Shown here: positions 25,823 to 34,446 of the stretch, one piece after another | Layout: every line of letters starts with the position of its first letter | Numbering within the stretch: position 1 is the stretch's first letter | Source: Sediminimonas sp. | GTDB lineage: Bacteria > Pseudomonadota > Alphaproteobacteria > Rhodobacterales > Rhodobacteraceae | Direction: 5' to 3' | Assembly (NCBI RefSeq): GCF_024637375.1 | Contig: NZ_JAGXFK010000046.1 | Span: 17,047-81,046, forward strand | DNA length: 64,000 bases | Program-made: the position numbers and the translations under genes | Notes under the pieces: model-generated | Told to the model about the DNA's origin: nothing | The model's database searches: none | The model's input: only the letters and a program-made list of their open reading frames with translations

Positions 25823-26167
25823 TCACACTTGTTCGACGGTCACGAAATCCGATGGCTGGAAGGCGAGGTAACCCTTGATGCGGGCGGCATCCTCGGTCGG
25901 TTCCTCGTAGGACCACGCGACATCTTCCAGCGTGCGGCTCTTGGTCACGATCGAGAAGTAGCTGGCATCGCCCTTCCAGGGGCAATGCGTGCGGTGATCG
26001 CTGTCGTCGAGAAAGGCCATGGCGATATCGTCGCGGGGAAAGTAGATCACCGGTCGCAGGCCTTCCTCATCCAGTTCCAGAGCGTTGCGGGACTCGCCCA
26101 GCACCGCGCCCCCGGCCCGCACCACCCAGGTGCCTTCGGCCTTCCTTACCCTGATCTTTCCGGTCAT
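25823..26167 (-). CDS. DUF427 domain protein
   Basis: A 114-residue single-domain protein of the DUF427 family. The diagnostic core is [12 protein letters not shown] followed by [14 protein letters not shown] and [27 protein letters not shown] precedes ATG 26167. DUF427 proteins are small cytosolic beta-rich proteins whose reaction is unknown; the CPWKG motif is their hallmark. The gene follows the aminopeptidase gene on the same strand with a 52-base gap. Confidence 0.9.
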   Translation of the reverse strand: MTGKIRVRKAEGTWVVRAGGAVLGESRNALELDEEGLRPVIYFPRDDIAMAFLDDSDHRTHCPWKGDASYFSIVTKSRTLEDVAWSYEEPTEDAARIKGYLAFQPSDFVTVEQV

Positions 26168-26219
26168 GCTTTCCCTCCCCCGTGTTCATATTCTGCCTTT
26201 GCGTTATGACAGAGTGATG

Positions 26220-28022
26220 TCACAGCGGCGCCGTCGCGTCCAGCAGCCAGGCCCGCGCGGCCGGTGACAGCCGCTCCGAGAGCGCCGCGCGGCATTGCGC
26301 ATGATAGGCGTCGAGCCACGCACGTTCTTCCTCTGCCAGCATCTCCGGCACGATCAGGCGCCGGTCGATGGGCACCAGGGTCAGGGTTTCGAAATCCAGC
26401 ATCTCGCGCGCATCGCCGCCCGGCAGCGGCGCGGCCTCGCGCACCGCAATCAGGTTTTCGATGCGGATGCCAAAGGCACCCTCGCGGTAGTATCCCGGCT
26501 CGTTCGACACGATCATCCCCGGCTTCAGCGGCTGGTCCGACAGGCGGCTGATGCGCTGCGGTCCCTCGTGCACGCACAGGTAGGCGCCCACGCCATGCCC
26601 CGTCCCATGATCGTAATCCTGCCCGGCCAACCACAGCGGTGCGCGGGCGATGGCGTCGATATGCGCCCCGGTCGCGCCGGGGGGGAAGCGCAGACGCGAC
26701 AGCGCGATCATGCCGCGCAACACGCGCGTGAAGGCCGTGCGCCGGGATTCGTCGGGGGTGCCCACGGGCAGGGTGCGGGTGATGTCGGTGGTGCCGTCAA
26801 GGTATTGCCCGCCACTGTCGAGCACCACCAGGTCGCCCGCCTGCAATGCGCGGTTGCTGCTGCGGGTGACGTGGTAATGTATCACTGCGCCGTTGGGCCC
26901 GCTGCCGGCGATGGTGTCAAAACTGATGTCGCGTAGCGCGTCGGTGTCGCGGCGGCACTGTTCCAGCCGGGTGACGAGGTCGATCTCGGTCAGGCGCGTG
27001 GCGTCCTGGCCATCGTACCAGCACAGGAATTCGACCACCGCCGCGCCGTCGCGCAGGTGCGCGGCGCGGGCGCCGGCGATTTCGGCCGAGTTCTTGCACG
27101 CCTTGGGTAGAACGCAGGGGTCGGTGGCCTCGGCGATGGCGATCGCGGCCTCCTGCAATTGTGCCCCGACCTGTACGGGGCAGCTTGCCGGGTCGATGCG
27201 CACCGGCCCCTGAAGGCTGCGCAGCGCGGCGCCGAAGGCGGTGTCGGGGCGCAGCGTCACCTGCTCGCCCAGATGCGCGCGCAGTGCATCGTTGCACTTG
27301 GCCGGAGCAGCGAAAAGGGTGGCACGCCCGCTGTCGTGCAGGATGGCGAAGCAATGCGGGACCGGGTTGCGGGGGATGTCGCTGCCGCGGATGTTGAACA
27401 GCCAGGCGATCGAGTCGGGCAGGGTCAGCACCGCGGCCCGTTGCCCGGCGTTGCGCAACGCTGCGGCAAGGCGGCTACGCTTGTCGGTCTGGGCTTCGCC
27501 GGCCAACTTCTCGGGGTAGGGGGCGATGGCGCCCTGCGGCGGTGGTGGCTGGTCGTGCCAGATGCCATCGACAAGCGCCGGTGTCGGCCTGAGCGTGATG
27601 CCCGTGCCCTCAAGCCCGGTCGCCAGTTTGCGCATCGTCTCGACCGTGTGCAGCCACGGGTCGAACCCGACCACGCCGCCATCGGGCAACGCGCCGCGCA
27701 GCCAGTCGTGCAATGCCGTTTCCGGCCACGGCACCGGGGTGAAATGATTGGTTGTAACCTGCGCCTTGATCTGTGTGCGGTAGCGACCGTCGATGAACAC
27801 GCCGGCCGCGTCCATCAGCACCGCGCAGAACCCGGCCGAACCGGTGAACCCGGTCAGCCATGCCAAACGCTCGTCATGGGGGGCGACATATTCGCCCTGG
27901 TGCGCGTCGGCGCGCGGCACCAGGTAGCCCGCCAGCCCTTCGTGGCGCATGACCTCGCGCAGCGCCGCCAGGCGCGGCGGGCCCTGCGCGGGGCGGGCGG
28001 TTTCGTCGAATGATTGCAGCAT
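26220..28022 (-). CDS. pepP: Xaa-Pro aminopeptidase (aminopeptidase P, M24B)
   Basis: A 600-residue metallopeptidase with two creatinase-like N-terminal domains and a catalytic pita-bread domain; it removes N-terminal residues before proline. Metal ligands are in VVLDSGGQYLDGTTDITR (two Asp), GHGVGAYLCVHEGP (His), VSNEPGYY (Glu) and FGIRIENL (Glu). ATG 28022 gives the family-like N-terminus. It begins 11 bases after the stop of the A+T-richer cassette, and no ribosome binding site is visible. The native promoter or leader may have been displaced by the insertion, leaving this gene read from the cassette transcript. That last point is inference. Confidence 0.9.
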   Translation of the reverse strand: MLQSFDETARPAQGPPRLAALREVMRHEGLAGYLVPRADAHQGEYVAPHDERLAWLTGFTGSAGFCAVLMDAAGVFIDGRYRTQIKAQVTTNHFTPVPWPETALHDWLRGALPDGGVVGFDPWLHTVETMRKLATGLEGTGITLRPTPALVDGIWHDQPPPPQGAIAPYPEKLAGEAQTDKRSRLAAALRNAGQRAAVLTLPDSIAWLFNIRGSDIPRNPVPHCFAILHDSGRATLFAAPAKCNDALRAHLGEQVTLRPDTAFGAALRSLQGPVRIDPASCPVQVGAQLQEAAIAIAEATDPCVLPKACKNSAEIAGARAAHLRDGAAVVEFLCWYDGQDATRLTEIDLVTRLEQCRRDTDALRDISFDTIAGSGPNGAVIHYHVTRSSNRALQAGDLVVLDSGGQYLDGTTDITRTLPVGTPDESRRTAFTRVLRGMIALSRLRFPPGATGAHIDAIARAPLWLAGQDYDHGTGHGVGAYLCVHEGPQRISRLSDQPLKPGMIVSNEPGYYREGAFGIRIENLIAVREAAPLPGGDAREMLDFETLTLVPIDRRLIVPEMLAEEERAWLDAYHAQCRAALSERLSPAARAWLLDATAPL

Positions 28023-28033
28023 ATTATTACGAA

Positions 28034-28657
28034 CTAGCCTGCCGGTCTGCCCGCGTCCACCCATTCTTGCATCGCTTCAAGCCGCTCGAATGTCGGATAT
28101 TCCTTGATGTCTTCCTCAGAATACCCTTGTTTCATTTTTGTTTCGTATTCCCATTCACTGAACGTCGCATAGTCAGTCAACAATCGCGACGGTCCGGGTG
28201 CAGCACAACCTGTTTGCTGCCGCAGCCAATATCGCACTTTCTTTATTGCGCGGTCATATTTTCCGCCATGCGTTTCGATATCGCAGCCTGACAGGTCAGA
28301 AATCGCCGCTTGGAATCTGAACGGCTTTTCTTCGAGGATCAGGAATCTTTTCTCTTCACGCCGGTCGCCAAAATAGCTGCGGCAACCCCAGTCCATGCCC
28401 AACTCGAATGGCATGTTCAAACGAAAAAACTCTCCCTTCTGGCTAGCTTGGCAGCGACTTAGATCATGAATGGAGTATTTGCTTTCTTCGATCAGTTCAC
28501 GGATCTTGTCGAGCCGCGTTTCACCAGAGTCATGGCGCTCTGTGGCGAGACGAGGTTTGAAACCCAGCAGCACAGTGGCAAACAGCACCGCTTGCAAGAT
28601 CGGCGCATATTCCTTGTCAAACGGGCAGTTGATGAAGACGTTCTGATCGAAACTCAA
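28034..28657 (-). CDS. TIR/nucleoside-deoxyribosyltransferase-like protein, candidate defence effector
   Basis: A 207-residue protein. It opens with a beta-strand and loop VFINCPFDKEY, continues with a helix, and has SGETRLDKIRELIEESKYSIHDLSR. It then reaches NMPFELGMDWG, where Glu85 sits where TIR and deoxyribosyltransferase folds place their catalytic glutamate. I recognise the pattern (INCPFD ... IHDLSR ... N-PFELG) from scattered bacterial hypothetical proteins in accessory regions. NAD cleavage is a hypothesis drawn from fold similarity, not something the sequence proves. The gene starts two bases after the DUF2188 gene and is A+T-richer than its neighbours (28321-28380 has 30 G/C of 60), which suggests transfer. 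Confidence 0.7.
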   Translation of the reverse strand: MSFDQNVFINCPFDKEYAPILQAVLFATVLLGFKPRLATERHDSGETRLDKIRELIEESKYSIHDLSRCQASQKGEFFRLNMPFELGMDWGCRSYFGDRREEKRFLILEEKPFRFQAAISDLSGCDIETHGGKYDRAIKKVRYWLRQQTGCAAPGPSRLLTDYATFSEWEYETKMKQGYSEEDIKEYPTFERLEAMQEWVDAGRPAG

Positions 28658-28659
28658 TG

Positions 28660-28884
28660 CTATCCCTTTGGCGGGTATGGGTCCTGTCCAAAAGTATCGC
28701 GTTCACGAATGCGACCGTCACGACCATGAATATAAAGTTCTCCGCCTTCGGAACGGGCTCTTTCCCGCGCCGAGTCAATTGCTTCTTTCTGCGTTGAATA
28801 TACCTTGCTTGCGCGGGAAGCCCCCGCGCGACGAACGCTCCAGCGGCCATCGCTCGGCACGACGTGCAGACCCTTAGACGACAT
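28660..28884 (-). CDS. DUF2188 domain protein
   Basis: A 74-residue protein that is one DUF2188 domain: GLHVVPSDGRWSVRRAGA, then KVYSTQKEAIDSARERA and ELYIHGRDGRIRERDTFG. GGAGG lies five to seven bases before ATG 28884, and a TATACT -10 element precedes it. The family is common on phages, plasmids and islands; its activity is unknown, with a nucleic-acid or protein partner role often assumed. It is the first gene of a two-gene unit with the TIR/deoxyribosyltransferase-like protein, so it may be its sensor, chaperone or inhibitor (inference). Confidence 0.88.
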   Translation of the reverse strand: MSSKGLHVVPSDGRWSVRRAGASRASKVYSTQKEAIDSARERARSEGGELYIHGRDGRIRERDTFGQDPYPPKG

Positions 28885-28890
28885 GTTCGA

Positions 28891-28914
28891 CCTCCATTTC
28901 AGGCGGTGAGTATA
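28891..28914 (-). promoter_or_regulatory. Promoter -10 and ribosome binding site of the DUF2188 cassette
   Basis: On the minus strand TATACT (28909-28914) is a good -10 element, followed by GGAGG (28891-28895) upstream of ATG 28884. The -35 region is weak (TTTCCG-like at 17-18 bases). It shows that the cassette has its own promoter downstream of cobT. Confidence 0.5.
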
Positions 28915-28952
28915 GGTTGAAAACCTCGCTTCGGAAAGAAGCATTTCCGCGG

Positions 28953-30824
28953 TCACATCGCCTTCTTCAACCCCAGGAACCGCGCCCGCGCCCGCGGGTC
29001 GTGGTCGAACAGCGCGGCGAGCTGCTCGGTCATCGCGCCGGCCAGTTGATCCACATCGGTGATGGTGACCGCGTGCTGGTAATAGCGGGTGACATCGTGG
29101 CCGATGCCGATGGCGATCAATTCCACCTGGCGGCGCCGCTCGACCATGGTGATCACGTCGCGCAAGTGCTTTTCCAGGTAATTGGCCGGGTTCGCCGACA
29201 GGGTCGAATCGTCCACCGGGGCGCCATCGGAAATCACCATAAGCACCTTGCGCGCCTCGGGGCGGGTCACCATCCGCCGATGCGCCCATTCCAGTGCCTC
29301 GCCGTCGATGTTTTCCTTGAGCAAGCCTTCCTTCATCATCAGGCCGAGGTTGTTGCGGGTGCGTCGCCAGGGCGCGTCGGCGCCCTTGTAGATGATGTGG
29401 CGCAGATCGTTGAGCCGCCCCGGCGTTGCCGGGCGCCCGTCGGCCAGCCATTTCTCGCGCGCCAGTCCGCCCTTCCACGCCCGGGTGGTGAAGCCCAGGA
29501 TCTCGACCTTGACGTCGCAACGCTCCAGCGTGCGCGCCAGAACGTCGGCGCAGATCGCGGCGATGGAAATCGGCCGCCCCCGCATCGAGCCGGAATTGTC
29601 CAGCAGCAGCGTTACCACCGTGTCCTTGAACTCGGTGTCCTTTTCGACCTTGAAGCTCAGCGGCGTGGTCGGGTTGGCCACCACCCGCGCCAGGCGTCCG
29701 GCGTCGAGGATACCCTCCTCCATGTCGAACTGCCAGCTGCGGTTCTGTTGCGCCTGAAGACGGCGCTGCAACTTGTTGGCCAGACGCCCGACCGCGCCCT
29801 TGAGCGGGTCGAGCTGCTGATCGAGGTAAGCGCGCAGGCGTTCCAGTTCGACCGGTTCGGCCAGGTCCTCGGCGCGGATCTGCTCGTCGTGGCTGTTGTC
29901 GAAGACCCTGTAGTCGGGGTCGGCTTCCGATGCGGACGGCGGCGGGGGGGGCTCTGCCGGCGCGTCGCCCTCGGGCAGTTCGGCCTCCTCGTCCATTTCT
30001 TCGTCGGCCAACTCGTCGGCGCTTACCTGCGCCTGCGCGGCGTCCTGCTCTTCTTCCTGGCTTTGCTCGGGGGTGGCCTCGTTTTCCTCGTCGGCCTCAT
30101 CCTCGCCGGCGCTGTCGGGCTCTTCCTGGTCCTCGGCGTTGTCGTCTGCGTCGTCGTCGTTTTCGTCGGGCTGGTCGGGGTCGTCGCCCAACTGGTCGCC
30201 GTAACCCAGGTCTTCGATCACGCGGCGGGCCAGCCGCGCGAACTCGGTCTGGTCGGCCAGCTTGTCGTTCAGCTCGTCCAGGCTGGCACCGGCCTCCTGC
30301 TCGATGAAGCCGCGCCACATCTCCAGCGCATTCTCGGCCGCCGGCGGCAGGTCGCGCCCGGTGGCCAGTTGCCGGATCATGTACCCCGCTGCGGTCGCCA
30401 GCGGCACGTCCGAGGTCTGGGTCACGCGGTCGTAGCCCAGGCGTTGCGCCTCGTGGTCGATGCGCGCGTCGATATTGCCGGCGGTGCCGGGCATGTCGCG
30501 CGCGCCCATGGCTTCGCAGCGGGCGGTCTCCATCGCGGTGTACAGATCGCGCGCCATGTCGCCCGGGGGGGTATAGCGGGCGGCGATGCCCTCGTCGTGA
30601 TAGCGGCGGTACATGGCCAGGGCGTCGGCGGTGCCGCGCGCCTGTAGTACCTCGTCGCGGCTCATCCGGCGGCTGACCTGCGGCAGGCGCATCGCCTCGC
30701 CCGACAGACCCGCCGGATCGACCGAGTAACTGACCGTCAGGTCGGGGTCGTGCGACATCACCTTGGTCGCCTCGGCCAGCGCCTTCTTGAACGGGTCGGC
30801 GGGGTTGTCGCTTTTCTGAACCAT
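28953..30824 (-). CDS. cobT: Cobaltochelatase subunit CobT
   Basis: A 623-residue subunit of the ATP-dependent CobNST complex that inserts cobalt into hydrogenobyrinate a,c-diamide in aerobic cobalamin synthesis. The N-terminal region carries [15 protein letters not shown] long Asp/Glu-rich linker occupies roughly residues 225-325. The C-terminal VWA domain has a MIDAS motif, [14 protein letters not shown] 30824 follows GAGGAC. It lies 140 bases downstream of cobS on the same strand. The large cobN subunit is not in the window. Confidence 0.95.
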   Translation of the reverse strand: MVQKSDNPADPFKKALAEATKVMSHDPDLTVSYSVDPAGLSGEAMRLPQVSRRMSRDEVLQARGTADALAMYRRYHDEGIAARYTPPGDMARDLYTAMETARCEAMGARDMPGTAGNIDARIDHEAQRLGYDRVTQTSDVPLATAAGYMIRQLATGRDLPPAAENALEMWRGFIEQEAGASLDELNDKLADQTEFARLARRVIEDLGYGDQLGDDPDQPDENDDDADDNAEDQEEPDSAGEDEADEENEATPEQSQEEEQDAAQAQVSADELADEEMDEEAELPEGDAPAEPPPPPSASEADPDYRVFDNSHDEQIRAEDLAEPVELERLRAYLDQQLDPLKGAVGRLANKLQRRLQAQQNRSWQFDMEEGILDAGRLARVVANPTTPLSFKVEKDTEFKDTVVTLLLDNSGSMRGRPISIAAICADVLARTLERCDVKVEILGFTTRAWKGGLAREKWLADGRPATPGRLNDLRHIIYKGADAPWRRTRNNLGLMMKEGLLKENIDGEALEWAHRRMVTRPEARKVLMVISDGAPVDDSTLSANPANYLEKHLRDVITMVERRRQVELIAIGIGHDVTRYYQHAVTITDVDQLAGAMTEQLAALFDHDPRARARFLGLKKAM

Positions 30825-30964
30825 CAGGTCCTCACTTCGCGGTGCGCGCGGCGCGGGAAACTCGGGCCGGTGTCTTTCTCTCTCCCGAAATATCCCCGCC
30901 GGAGGCATGCGCGCCCGGAACGGGCGCAAAACCTGCGAGGCGCCGCGGGCGCCTCACATCATCG

Positions 30965-31951
30965 TCACGTCAGGGCTTGCGAGGCAGCCGATTCGGGCAA
31001 TTCCTCGTCAAAGCAGCGCTGGTAGAACTCGGCCACGGTCTGGCGTTCCAGCTCGTCGCACTTGTTGAGGAACGAGACCCGGAAGGCATAACCGACGGAG
31101 CGAAATATCTCGGCGTTCTCGGCCCAGGTGATCACCGTGCGCGGGCTCATCAGCGTTGACAAGTCGCCGTTCATGAACGCGGTGCGCGTCAGTGCGGCCA
31201 GCGTGACCATCTGGCTGACGATCTTGCGGCCCTTCTCGGTGTTGTAATGCGGGTTCTTGGCCAGCACGATGGCGGTTTCGGCGTCGTGGCTGAGATAGTT
31301 CAGCGTCGCGACAAGGCTCCAGCGGTCCATCTGGGCCTGGTTGATCTGCTGGGTGCCGTGGTAAAGCCCCGTCGTGTCGCCCAGGCCCACCGTGTTGGCG
31401 GTGGCGAAGAGGCGGAAACAGGGGTGCGGGGTGATGATCTCGTTCTGGTCCAGCAGCGTCAGCTTGCCGTCCGATTCCAGCACCCGCTGGATCACGAACA
31501 TCACGTCGGCGCGCCCGGCGTCGTATTCGTCGAAGACGATCGCGGCGGGGTTGCGCAGCGCCCACGGCAGGATTCCTTCCTGGAACTCGGTCACCTGCTT
31601 GCCATCGCGCAGCTTGATCGCGTCCTTGCCGATCAGGTCGATGCGGCTGATGTGGCTGTCGAGGTTGACGCGCACGCAGGGCCAGTTGAGCCGCGCGGCG
31701 ACCTGTTCGATATGGGTCGATTTGCCGGTGCCGTGATAGCCCTGGATCATCACCCGGCGATTGTGGCTGAAGCCCGCAAGAATCGCCAGCGTGGTGTCGG
31801 GGTCGAACTTGTAGGTGCTGTCGACATCGGGCACGCGCTCGCTGCGGTCGGCGAAGCCCCTGACCGTCATGTCGGTGTCGATGCCGAAGACGTCGCGCAC
31901 CGAAATCGGTTCGGTGGGCCTTGCGTTGATATCCATGGTGCCGTCCGCCAT
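30965..31951 (-). CDS. cobS: Cobaltochelatase subunit CobS (AAA+ ATPase)
   Basis: A 328-residue AAA+ ATPase, the motor partner of CobT. Walker A is GYHGTGKST, Walker B is [10 protein letters not shown], and the sensor-like segment [14 protein letters not shown] is present. I chose ATG 31951 with AAAGGACG upstream; an open frame continues to 32137, but that extension does not look like protein. It precedes cobT, and the two are probably co-transcribed. It is divergent from the ECF sigma gene. Confidence 0.96.
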   Translation of the reverse strand: MADGTMDINARPTEPISVRDVFGIDTDMTVRGFADRSERVPDVDSTYKFDPDTTLAILAGFSHNRRVMIQGYHGTGKSTHIEQVAARLNWPCVRVNLDSHISRIDLIGKDAIKLRDGKQVTEFQEGILPWALRNPAAIVFDEYDAGRADVMFVIQRVLESDGKLTLLDQNEIITPHPCFRLFATANTVGLGDTTGLYHGTQQINQAQMDRWSLVATLNYLSHDAETAIVLAKNPHYNTEKGRKIVSQMVTLAALTRTAFMNGDLSTLMSPRTVITWAENAEIFRSVGYAFRVSFLNKCDELERQTVAEFYQRCFDEELPESAASQALT

Positions 31952-32130
31952 TGTTGTGTTCGTCCTTTCGTCGCCGGCTGCTTCGCCTTCCGGGGTGTCG
32001 TGCAATATATTGCGGGCAAGGGCAAGGGGAAGGGCGGCCGGAGCCGGGCCGCCGTGCCACCGCGCGCAAGCCTTGGCCGGGTCCGCGCCATGGGCTAGCA
32101 TGTGTACGAGGCGGGCAGTGGCGAGGATGA

Positions 32131-32673
32131 ATGGCAACCCCCGAAGACATCGAGATGCTGCTTGCGCGGCTGGCGGTCGGAGATCGCGCGGCCCTTGACG
32201 GGCTCTATCGACTCACCTCGGCGAAACTTTTTGGCATCTGCCTTCGTGTCTTGTCCAACCGGGCCGAAGCCGAGGACGCGCTGCAGGAGGTATATGTCAA
32301 GATATGGCGCGGCGCGGGGCGCTACCGGGCCAACGGGCTCAGCCCGATGACCTGGCTGATCACGGTGGCGCGCAACCACTGCATTGACCGTCTGCGCGCC
32401 CGGCGCGCGGCATCCGAGGGGCTTGAAACGGCGGCCGAGCAGCCCGACGCGGCCCCCGGCCCCGAGGCGTTGGCGATCCGCTCGTCCGAGCGTGCGCGCT
32501 TGCTCGACTGCCTCGAAGAGTTGCCCGAGGCTCGCGCGGCGGCGGTGCGTCTGGCCTATCTTCAGGGCGAAACCTACGCCGATCTGGCGGCCCGGTTCGA
32601 GGTGCCGCTGAACACGATGCGAACATGGCTGCGCCGCAGCCTCTTGACCCTCAGGGAGTGCCTTTCGCGATGA
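32131..32673 (+). CDS. ECF-family RNA polymerase sigma factor
   Basis: A 180-residue group IV sigma factor. Region 2 reads [26 protein letters not shown] with [17 protein letters not shown]. Region 4 reads [44 protein letters not shown] precedes ATG 32131. The stop overlaps the next gene by ATGA, tying it to the following anti-sigma factor. The pair resembles the SigK/RskA class of anti-sigma-controlled ECF factors; the signal is unknown. Confidence 0.93.
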   Translation: MATPEDIEMLLARLAVGDRAALDGLYRLTSAKLFGICLRVLSNRAEAEDALQEVYVKIWRGAGRYRANGLSPMTWLITVARNHCIDRLRARRAASEGLETAAEQPDAAPGPEALAIRSSERARLLDCLEELPEARAAAVRLAYLQGETYADLAARFEVPLNTMRTWLRRSLLTLRECLSR

Positions 32674-33365
32674 GTGGCCAGACCGATCCCGACGACGACC
32701 GCGTGCTGGCGGGCGAGTATGCCCTCGGCCTGCTGTCGCCCGAGGAGGCCCGTGCCTTCGAGGCCCGCATGCAGACCGATCCGGGCCTGCGCGCGGCCTA
32801 TGCCGGCTGGGCCGAGGACATGGCCGCGCTCACCGATGACATCGACGAGGTCGCGCCGCCCCACGACATGCCCGACCGTATCGCCGAGGCGATCGACGGA
32901 CCGACCCGCAAACCCGGCCTGTTGTCGAAGCTGGGGTTGAGCTGGATCGTGCCGGGCGCGGTTCTGGCCAGCCTGCTGGCTTTCTTCGTGGTGTCCAACG
33001 ATCTGCTGGTGCCCGATGGGGACGTGCCGTCGTTGCGCGCCGAGATCGCCGCGCCCGATGACAGCCTGCGGGTCACGGCCGCCTATGACGGCGCGCGCGG
33101 GCAGTTGCGCATTACCCGCGCCGCCGGGCAGGCGCGCCCCGGTCGGGCGCTGGAGCTGTGGCTGATCGTTGGCGAGGCGGCGCCGGTGTCGCTGGGCGTG
33201 CTGCCCGAGGGCCGCGAGGCGGCGCTTGCCATTCCCGCGGAGATGACCCGGAAACTGCCCGGCGCGGTGCTGGCGATCAGCGACGAGCCGCCCGGCGGCT
33301 CGCCCACCGGGGCGCCGACGGGCGATGTGCTGGCGACGGGGCAGGTGGTGCGGCAGGGTGCGTGA
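32670..33365 (+). CDS. Anti-sigma factor, RskA-like
   Basis: A 231-residue protein. The N-terminal zinc-less anti-sigma region (about 8-85) has the pattern LAGEYALGLLSPEEARAFEARM typical of RskA-family proteins. One membrane helix follows at about 95-115 (WIVPGAVLASLLAFFVVS). The extracytoplasmic part has the RskA C-terminal look: RGQLRITRAAGQ, ALELWLIVGEAAPVSLGVLPEG. ATG 32670 overlaps the sigma stop codon, supporting coupled expression. It should hold the ECF factor at the inner membrane until the signal releases it. Confidence 0.88.
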   Translation: MSGQTDPDDDRVLAGEYALGLLSPEEARAFEARMQTDPGLRAAYAGWAEDMAALTDDIDEVAPPHDMPDRIAEAIDGPTRKPGLLSKLGLSWIVPGAVLASLLAFFVVSNDLLVPDGDVPSLRAEIAAPDDSLRVTAAYDGARGQLRITRAAGQARPGRALELWLIVGEAAPVSLGVLPEGREAALAIPAEMTRKLPGAVLAISDEPPGGSPTGAPTGDVLATGQVVRQGA

Positions 33366-33376
33366 CGGCGGGGGCC

Positions 33377-33625
33377 TCAGCCGGGGCCGCGGCGGATCAC
33401 GAACACATGTTCGGGCGCGGTTGGCGCGGTGTCGGTCGTGGCGCTGTCAAGCAGCGTGTGCCCGGCCTCGGCGCAGAAATGCGGCACGTCCACCACCGCG
33501 GCCGGATCGGTGGCGACAAGGCGCAGCACCGCGCCGGGCGTCATGGCCAGCAAGCGCTTGCGCGCCCTGAGCACCGGCAGCGGGCACAGCAGCCCGCGCG
33601 CATCGACCTCGTCATCCCACGTCAT
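33377..33625 (-). CDS. TusA-family sulfurtransferase-like protein
   Basis: An 82-residue single-domain protein of the TusA/SirA/YedF family. The sulfur-carrier motif LLCPLPVLRARKRL contains the CPxP element with its active cysteine at residue 14. ATG 33625 has no strong ribosome binding site. Members carry persulfide sulfur to tRNA thiolation, cofactor or oxidation pathways; which of these applies is not shown by the neighbours. It converges with the anti-sigma gene. Confidence 0.87.
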   Translation of the reverse strand: MTWDDEVDARGLLCPLPVLRARKRLLAMTPGAVLRLVATDPAAVVDVPHFCAEAGHTLLDSATTDTAPTAPEHVFVIRRGPG

Positions 33626-33738
33626 GGGCGCGGTATAGATCGCGGCGGGGCCGCCGCAAACCGGTTTCGCGCGTGGTCTCTTGCGGCGCCGGTCGCGTTG
33701 GCCGATAACCGCAAGCGACGGCCAAGAGGAAAGACGGC

Positions 33739-34446
33739 ATGATCATCGGGCATATCGGGGCGCGCAAGGGGTCCAAGGGCGTTCCCGGCAAGAACTTTCG
33801 CGATCTGGCCGGAAAGCCGCTGATCGACTGGGCGCTGGACCAGCTTTTTGGCTGTGCGCGCATCGATCTGGTCGTCGTGTCCACGGACGACCCGGAAATC
33901 CACGCCCACGCCGTGGCGCGGGGCGCGCTGGACATCGGTCTGCGGCCTGCGCATCTGGCCACCGACACCGCCGCGAAGTGGGATGTGTGGCAGCACGCGC
34001 TGGCGCAGGTCGAGGCACGCACCGACGCGGGCCCGCGCGCCTTTGTCGATCTGGATTGCACCGCGCCGCTGCGCCTGCCGCAGGATGTCGAAGGCGCGCT
34101 GGACCTGTTCGCGGCGCAGGCGCCGGACATGGTGATGTCGTGCTGCGAATCCCGCAAGAACCCCTATTTCAACATGGTCGAGCCCGACGAGACCGGCGCG
34201 TTGCACATCTCCAAGCCGCTGCCCGGTGCGGTGGTGGCGCGCCAGCAGGCGCCGGTGGTGTATGACCATGTCGGCGTGGTCTACGTGCTGGCGCCCGATT
34301 ACCTGCGCCGCGCGCGGGGGCTCTATGACGGGCGGGTGATTCCCTATGTCGTGCCCAATGAACGGGGCCTGGACGTGGATTCGCCGCTGGACTGGGAAAT
34401 CGTCGAGTTTCTGTTCCAGCGCCAGATCCGGCTGGGGCAGCGCTAG
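33739..34446 (+). CDS. neuA: CMP-nonulosonate (acylneuraminate) cytidylyltransferase
   Basis: A 235-residue enzyme that activates a nonulosonic acid with CTP to the CMP sugar. The N-terminal nucleotide loop is IGARKGSKGVPGKN, followed by VVSTDDPEI and FVDLDCTAPLRLP, all typical of NeuA/legionaminate/pseudaminate CMP-synthetases. AGAGGAAAG precedes ATG 33739. Its stop TAG shares the four bases CTAG (34443-34446) with the stop of the converging transferase gene. It belongs functionally with neuC and neuB farther right. Which nonulosonic acid is used is open. Confidence 0.9.
   Translation: MIIGHIGARKGSKGVPGKNFRDLAGKPLIDWALDQLFGCARIDLVVVSTDDPEIHAHAVARGALDIGLRPAHLATDTAAKWDVWQHALAQVEARTDAGPRAFVDLDCTAPLRLPQDVEGALDLFAAQAPDMVMSCCESRKNPYFNMVEPDETGALHISKPLPGAVVARQQAPVVYDHVGVVYVLAPDYLRRARGLYDGRVIPYVVPNERGLDVDSPLDWEIVEFLFQRQIRLGQR

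Noticed and set aside
28885..29520. A longer frame running into the DUF2188 gene from inside cobT
   Set aside because: Everything before ATG 28884 is a shadow of cobT; the promoter and ribosome binding site fit the short gene.
31952..32137. An N-terminal extension of CobS
   Set aside because: The extra 62 residues do not look like protein, cross into the sigma factor region, and AAAGGACG precedes ATG 31951.
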